Source of the DNA: Comamonadaceae bacterium
Lineage (GTDB): Bacteria; Pseudomonadota; Gammaproteobacteria; Burkholderiales; Burkholderiaceae_C
Assembly (NCBI GenBank): GCA_013297925.1
Contig: JAAFJC010000037.1
Coordinates: 1-32,320, forward strand
Length of the DNA: 32,320 bases
Direction: 5' to 3'
Under the pieces are notes generated by a model that worked only from the letters and a program-made list of their open reading frames with translations, had not been told where the DNA came from and searched no databases. Made by a program: the position numbers and the translations under genes. Numbering within the stretch: the stretch's first letter is position 1; each line of letters opens with the position of its first letter. Shown one piece after another: positions 29,436 to 32,320 of this stretch.

Positions 29436-30416
29436 ATGCAAACCCGTCGCCAAGCCATCCTCCGCAGCACAGCAGCCGCCTCGCTCGGATTCAGCGCGCT
29501 CACCACCTTCGCGCAAAAAATCGACACCCTCAAAATCATCGTCGGCTTTCCGCCCGGCGGCACAACAGATGCCTTCGCGCGGCGCGTGGGCGAGAAGCTG
29601 CGCGGCATTTATGCCAACAACGTAATCATTGAAAACCGCCCCGGCGCAGGTGGCCAAATCGGCGTGACGACGCTGAAGAATTCTCCCGGCGATGGCACGG
29701 TGATGCTCTACACGCCCGCCTCCATGCTCACCGTGTATCCGCATTCGTATTCCAAACTGCCCTATGCGCAATCAGACGTTGCGCCGATCTCGATTGGCCA
29801 CGCCACAGATCACGCCTTCGTCGTCGGATCGGCTGTGCCTGCTGAAGTGACCAACCTTAAGCAATACGTGGCGTGGGCGAAAGCCAACCCCGGCAAGGCC
29901 AATGTGGGCAACCCCGGCGCAGGCTCGATGCCGCATTTGCTCGCGGGCCGCTTCGCCACACTGGCCGATATCCAGCAAACCAATGTGCCCTTCCCCGGCT
30001 CCGGCCCCGGCGTGCCACAAGTTTTGGGCGGCCAGCTCGCGGCCATGTCGTCGCCGCTCGGCGATTGGGTGCAGCATGTGAAAACAGGCAGAGTACGCAT
30101 CCTCGCCACCTCCGGCGCGGCGCGCTCGCCTTTCGTGGACAACGTGCCCACCTACAAAGAGCAAGGCTTCAATGAACTCGTGATCCGCGAATGGTTTGGC
30201 TTCTTCTTGCCCGCTACGGCGAGCCAAGCCGTGCGCGGACGTGCTTCTACCTTCATCCGCGCCTCGCTGATCCAGCCCGATGTGGTGGCCGCGATGGCAC
30301 CCTTGGCTGCGCACGTTGATCCTGTGACGATTGATCAATTCGCAACCCGTATGAAACAAGACAGTGAATTCGCAGGCAAGCTGGTGAAGGCACTTGGCTT
30401 CCGGGCTGATTCCTGA
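29436..30416 (+). CDS. Bug-family periplasmic solute-binding receptor
   Basis: A 326-residue product with AGGAG before the ATG. The N-terminus MQTRRQAILRSTAAASLGFS has a twin-Arg-like export signal, cleaved near TTFAQKI. Bug/TctC family blocks: LKIIVGFPPGGTTDAFARRV, NVIIENRPGAGGQIG, NPGAGSMPHLLAGRF and VLGGQLAAMSSPLGDW. These receptors capture carboxylates or aromatic acids in the periplasm for tripartite tricarboxylate transporters; the membrane subunits are not adjacent, as is common. Cotranscription with fcs suggests a hydroxycinnamate-like ligand. Confidence 0.92.
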   Translation: MQTRRQAILRSTAAASLGFSALTTFAQKIDTLKIIVGFPPGGTTDAFARRVGEKLRGIYANNVIIENRPGAGGQIGVTTLKNSPGDGTVMLYTPASMLTVYPHSYSKLPYAQSDVAPISIGHATDHAFVVGSAVPAEVTNLKQYVAWAKANPGKANVGNPGAGSMPHLLAGRFATLADIQQTNVPFPGSGPGVPQVLGGQLAAMSSPLGDWVQHVKTGRVRILATSGAARSPFVDNVPTYKEQGFNELVIREWFGFFLPATASQAVRGRASTFIRASLIQPDVVAAMAPLAAHVDPVTIDQFATRMKQDSEFAGKLVKALGFRADS

Positions 30417-30430
30417 TTGCTCAAGTCATG

Positions 30431-30528
30431 AAGAACACGGAAGACACTGAAACGCACGGAAGTCACGGAAGGCTTTCTTGTCTTTTCTGTGTCTTCCGTG
30501 AAATCTCCGTGACTTCCGTGTTCTCCTC
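30431..30528. repeat. Imperfect inverted repeat of CACGGAAG-like units
   Basis: The left arm GAACACGGAAGACACTGAAA at about 30433-30471 and a right arm ending CTCCGTGACTTCCGTGTTCT at about 30528 pair imperfectly (roughly 80 percent over 40 bp). Its short-unit build is similar to that of the phaC-phaA inverted repeat at 7068-7233. It fills the spacer between the Bug receptor and the thioesterase. Confidence 0.75.
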
Positions 30529-30548
30529 ACCTTAGCCCGCCAACCCTT

Positions 30549-30968
30549 ATGAACAAAACCGTCATCTACGAAGCTGAAGTCATGTTCTCGGATTGCGATC
30601 CGGCGGGCATCGTCTTCTTTGCGAATTTCAGCAAATGGATGGATGCCTCATCGCTGAATTTCTTCGTGCAGTGCGGCATCCCACCTTGGCGCGAGTTGGT
30701 GAAAACGCACAACATCATCGGCACGCCGCTCTTGGAGATTCACACCAAATTTTCCGTGAGCGCCACCTATGGCGAGCGCTTGCAAGTCCACACTTCCGTC
30801 GAAGAATGGGGCAGAAAAACGATTTTGCAGCGCCACCGCGTGATGCGCGGCGACACGCTGATTTGCGAGGGCACGGAGCGCCGCGCGCTGTGCATCAAGC
30901 ATCCTGATGATCCGAGCCGGATCAAAGCGATTGAGATTCCTGAGTGGTTCAAGGAGCGATGTCAGTAA
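30549..30968 (+). CDS. 4-hydroxybenzoyl-CoA thioesterase-like hotdog protein
   Basis: A 139-residue product. FSDCDPAGIVFFANFSKWMD contains the catalytic Asp 17 of the Pseudomonas-type 4-hydroxybenzoyl-CoA thioesterase, and the block FFVQCGIPPWRELV also matches that family closely. It hydrolyses aryl-CoA thioesters in the cytoplasm. With a feruloyl-CoA synthase and crotonase upstream, it may release a benzoate-type product from its CoA ester, which would imply a CoA-retaining (beta-oxidation-like) side-chain route rather than only aldehyde release. That pathway reading is inference. Confidence 0.88.
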   Translation: MNKTVIYEAEVMFSDCDPAGIVFFANFSKWMDASSLNFFVQCGIPPWRELVKTHNIIGTPLLEIHTKFSVSATYGERLQVHTSVEEWGRKTILQRHRVMRGDTLICEGTERRALCIKHPDDPSRIKAIEIPEWFKERCQ

Positions 30969-31023
30969 GCGGCTCCCAAGAATCCTTCACCTCACACTTA
31001 CACATAACAACGAGGAGATTTTT

Positions 31024-32320
31024 ATGAAGAATTTAAGGCAAAAAATGCCGATCGCCGGCGTATTATATGCGCTGGTCGCTATCACATTAGTAGCATGCAA
31101 CACCGCGCCAAATAGCGACGGCTTAGGCATGGCCAAGCTCTCAGAAGCCAAGCCAGCCACACTATCCGCATGCGCGCAACTACCTGCCAATTTCAAATTC
31201 GAGAAAACCCGCCTCGAATCCGCTGAGACCGTTGCAACTGGCAAACTCGGCACAGGCGCGCAAGCCACCGCTTACAACGCACCCGAGCATTGCCTCGTCA
31301 AAGGCAAGATGCATGAACGCAAAGGCATCAACGATCAAGACTTCGCTATTCAGTTCGAGATGCGTCTGCCCAAAGATTGGAATGGCCGCTTCTATCATCA
31401 AACCAATGGCGGGATCGACGGCACGGTGCAGCCCGCGCTCGGCGCACACGGCGGCGGCCCGCTCACAGGCGCGCTCGCACAAGGCTTCGCCGTGATTTCA
31501 TCAGACGCTGGCCACACAGGCCGCCAAAACCCCCGCTTCGGCGAAGACCCACAAGCCCGCGCTGATTACGGCTACCAAGCCGTCGGCAAGCTCACGCCCA
31601 TGGCCAAAGCGTTGATTGCAGCCGCTTACGGTAAAGCCCCTGATCGCTCCTACATCGGCGGCTGCTCCAATGGCGGCAGGCATGCCATGATTGCCGCATC
31701 GCGCTATCAAAATGATTACGACGGCTTCCTCATCGGCGCACCTGGCTATCGCCTGCCCAATGCCGCACTCGCGCAAATGTGGGCCCTGCCCGCATGGCAG
31801 GCCTTGGCCACACCCGGCGCAACGATGACGCATCCGTTCAACCCCAGCGCCACGATTGCCAACTTGAACACCGCACTCACCGCACAAGAGCGCCAACTTT
31901 TGGCCACCACCATCCTCGGCAAATGCGACGCACTCGACGGCGCGAAAGACGGCCTCATTCAAGATACCGCCGCTTGTCAAAAAGCATTCGACCTCAATCG
32001 CGACGTAGCCACTTGCACCGGCACACGAGATGGCAACTGCCTCAGCACCGCACAAAAGGAGCAGCTCAATGCGGTGCATGCTGGCGGCAAAACCAAAGGC
32101 GGCAGCGTCCTCTACTCCAGCTTCCCCTGGGATGCCGGCATCTCCGCTGCCAATTGGGCGAGCTGGAAATTCGTCAACTCCCAAATCCTCGACCCCGCCG
32201 CCGGCTACATCTTCATGACACCCCCGCGCAGCATCAGCAACCCCTTCGCACTCAACGTCGATGAAGCCTACGCCGCGATCTATGCAACGAATGCGCAGTT
32301 CCCAGAATCCGCCAACACAC
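31024..32320 (+). CDS. Tannase/feruloyl esterase family lipoprotein (3' end outside window)
   Basis: Open from the ATG at 31024 (GAGGAG seven bases upstream) through the right edge; 432 codons visible. Lipoprotein signal: LVAITLVAC with the lipidated Cys at about residue 25, so probably outer-membrane or periplasmic. Tannase-family motifs are GHTGRQNPRFGED, C214-S215 in YIGGCSNGGRHAMIAASRYQ, YDGFLIGAPGYRLP, and calcium-loop-like CDALDGAKDGLIQD. Such enzymes cleave ester-linked ferulate or gallate from plant material, which would feed the CoA ligase operon. The signal peptide from about residue 6 to 24 is encoded by repeat copy L. The catalytic Asp and His lie beyond the window. Confidence 0.85.
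   Translation, partial: MKNLRQKMPIAGVLYALVAITLVACNTAPNSDGLGMAKLSEAKPATLSACAQLPANFKFEKTRLESAETVATGKLGTGAQATAYNAPEHCLVKGKMHERKGINDQDFAIQFEMRLPKDWNGRFYHQTNGGIDGTVQPALGAHGGGPLTGALAQGFAVISSDAGHTGRQNPRFGEDPQARADYGYQAVGKLTPMAKALIAAAYGKAPDRSYIGGCSNGGRHAMIAASRYQNDYDGFLIGAPGYRLPNAALAQMWALPAWQALATPGATMTHPFNPSATIANLNTALTAQERQLLATTILGKCDALDGAKDGLIQDTAACQKAFDLNRDVATCTGTRDGNCLSTAQKEQLNAVHAGGKTKGGSVLYSSFPWDAGISAANWASWKFVNSQILDPAAGYIFMTPPRSISNPFALNVDEAYAAIYATNAQFPESANT
31039..31095 (-). repeat. Dispersed repeat, copy L, encoding the tannase lipoprotein signal
   Basis: On the minus strand: CTACTAATGTGATAGCGACC, AGCGCATATAATACGCCGGC, GATCGGCATTTTTT. It aligns closely with copy H. Confidence 0.8.

Noticed and set aside
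1-32320. CRISPR array, tRNA, rRNA or integrase
   Set aside because: No regularly spaced direct repeats, no tRNA-like cloverleaf and no recombinase motifs were found by reading.

Overview
The window looks like a chromosomal segment of a Burkholderiales betaproteobacterium, probably Comamonadaceae-like. The evidence is a phaC-phaA-phaB polyhydroxybutyrate operon, a Bug-type solute receptor, a DUF455 protein, a hemA-prfA pair, and the in-gene motif GTTCGGGCTGAGCCTGTCGA, which I know from many betaproteobacterial genomes. No tRNA, rRNA, CRISPR array or transposase gene was seen.

Layout. 1-3.3 kb: an Ala/Pro-rich ankyrin protein cut by the window edge, then three convergent secreted proteins: a DUF1566-like protein, a small unknown and a caspase-fold protein without the usual cysteine. 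3.5-4.9 kb: a DUF2442 protein and a DUF1016/PDDEXK nuclease. 5-8.9 kb: the PHB operon with repeats in both spacers and a palindrome upstream of phaC. 9-10 kb: a small membrane protein and the laccase-domain gene pgeF. 10-15.6 kb: a flavoprotein, a membrane protein, a zeta-class GST, and a Rieske oxygenase translationally coupled to a glutamine-synthetase-like ligase. 15.6-19.2 kb: a small basic protein, pnuC with a NadR-like kinase (NAD salvage), an unknown gene, hslO and a gamma-carbonic anhydrase. 19.2-25 kb: a broken AbrB/MazE-type antitoxin, DUF455, hemA, prfA, an alpha/beta hydrolase and a MetE-C-like protein. 25-32.3 kb: a foldback element, then a hydroxycinnamate-type cluster (amidohydrolase, MarR regulator, crotonase, feruloyl-CoA synthase, Bug receptor, 4HBT-type thioesterase and a tannase/feruloyl-esterase lipoprotein running off the right edge).

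The most striking signal is a dispersed repeat of about 45-65 bp with core close to GCGCAGTATTTATGCCGGCG, present in about 13 copies in 32 kb. Seven copies lie in frame inside protein genes: the Rieske oxygenase (between the two halves of its iron-sulfur ligand motif), pgeF, pnuC, the NadR-like kinase, DUF455, feruloyl-CoA synthase, and the signal peptide of the tannase. Three more supply or abut stop codons (DUF455, hemA, marR). This behaves like the protein-coding palindromic elements of Rickettsia, but in a betaproteobacterium.

Other structures stand out. Two adjacent secreted proteins share an identical 13-residue C-terminus, and all seven DNA differences within it are synonymous. A 161-bp imperfect palindrome fills the hemA leader. 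A foldback element of about 276 bp has 69-bp arms. A 44-bp inverted repeat with one mismatch lies between phaC and phaA.
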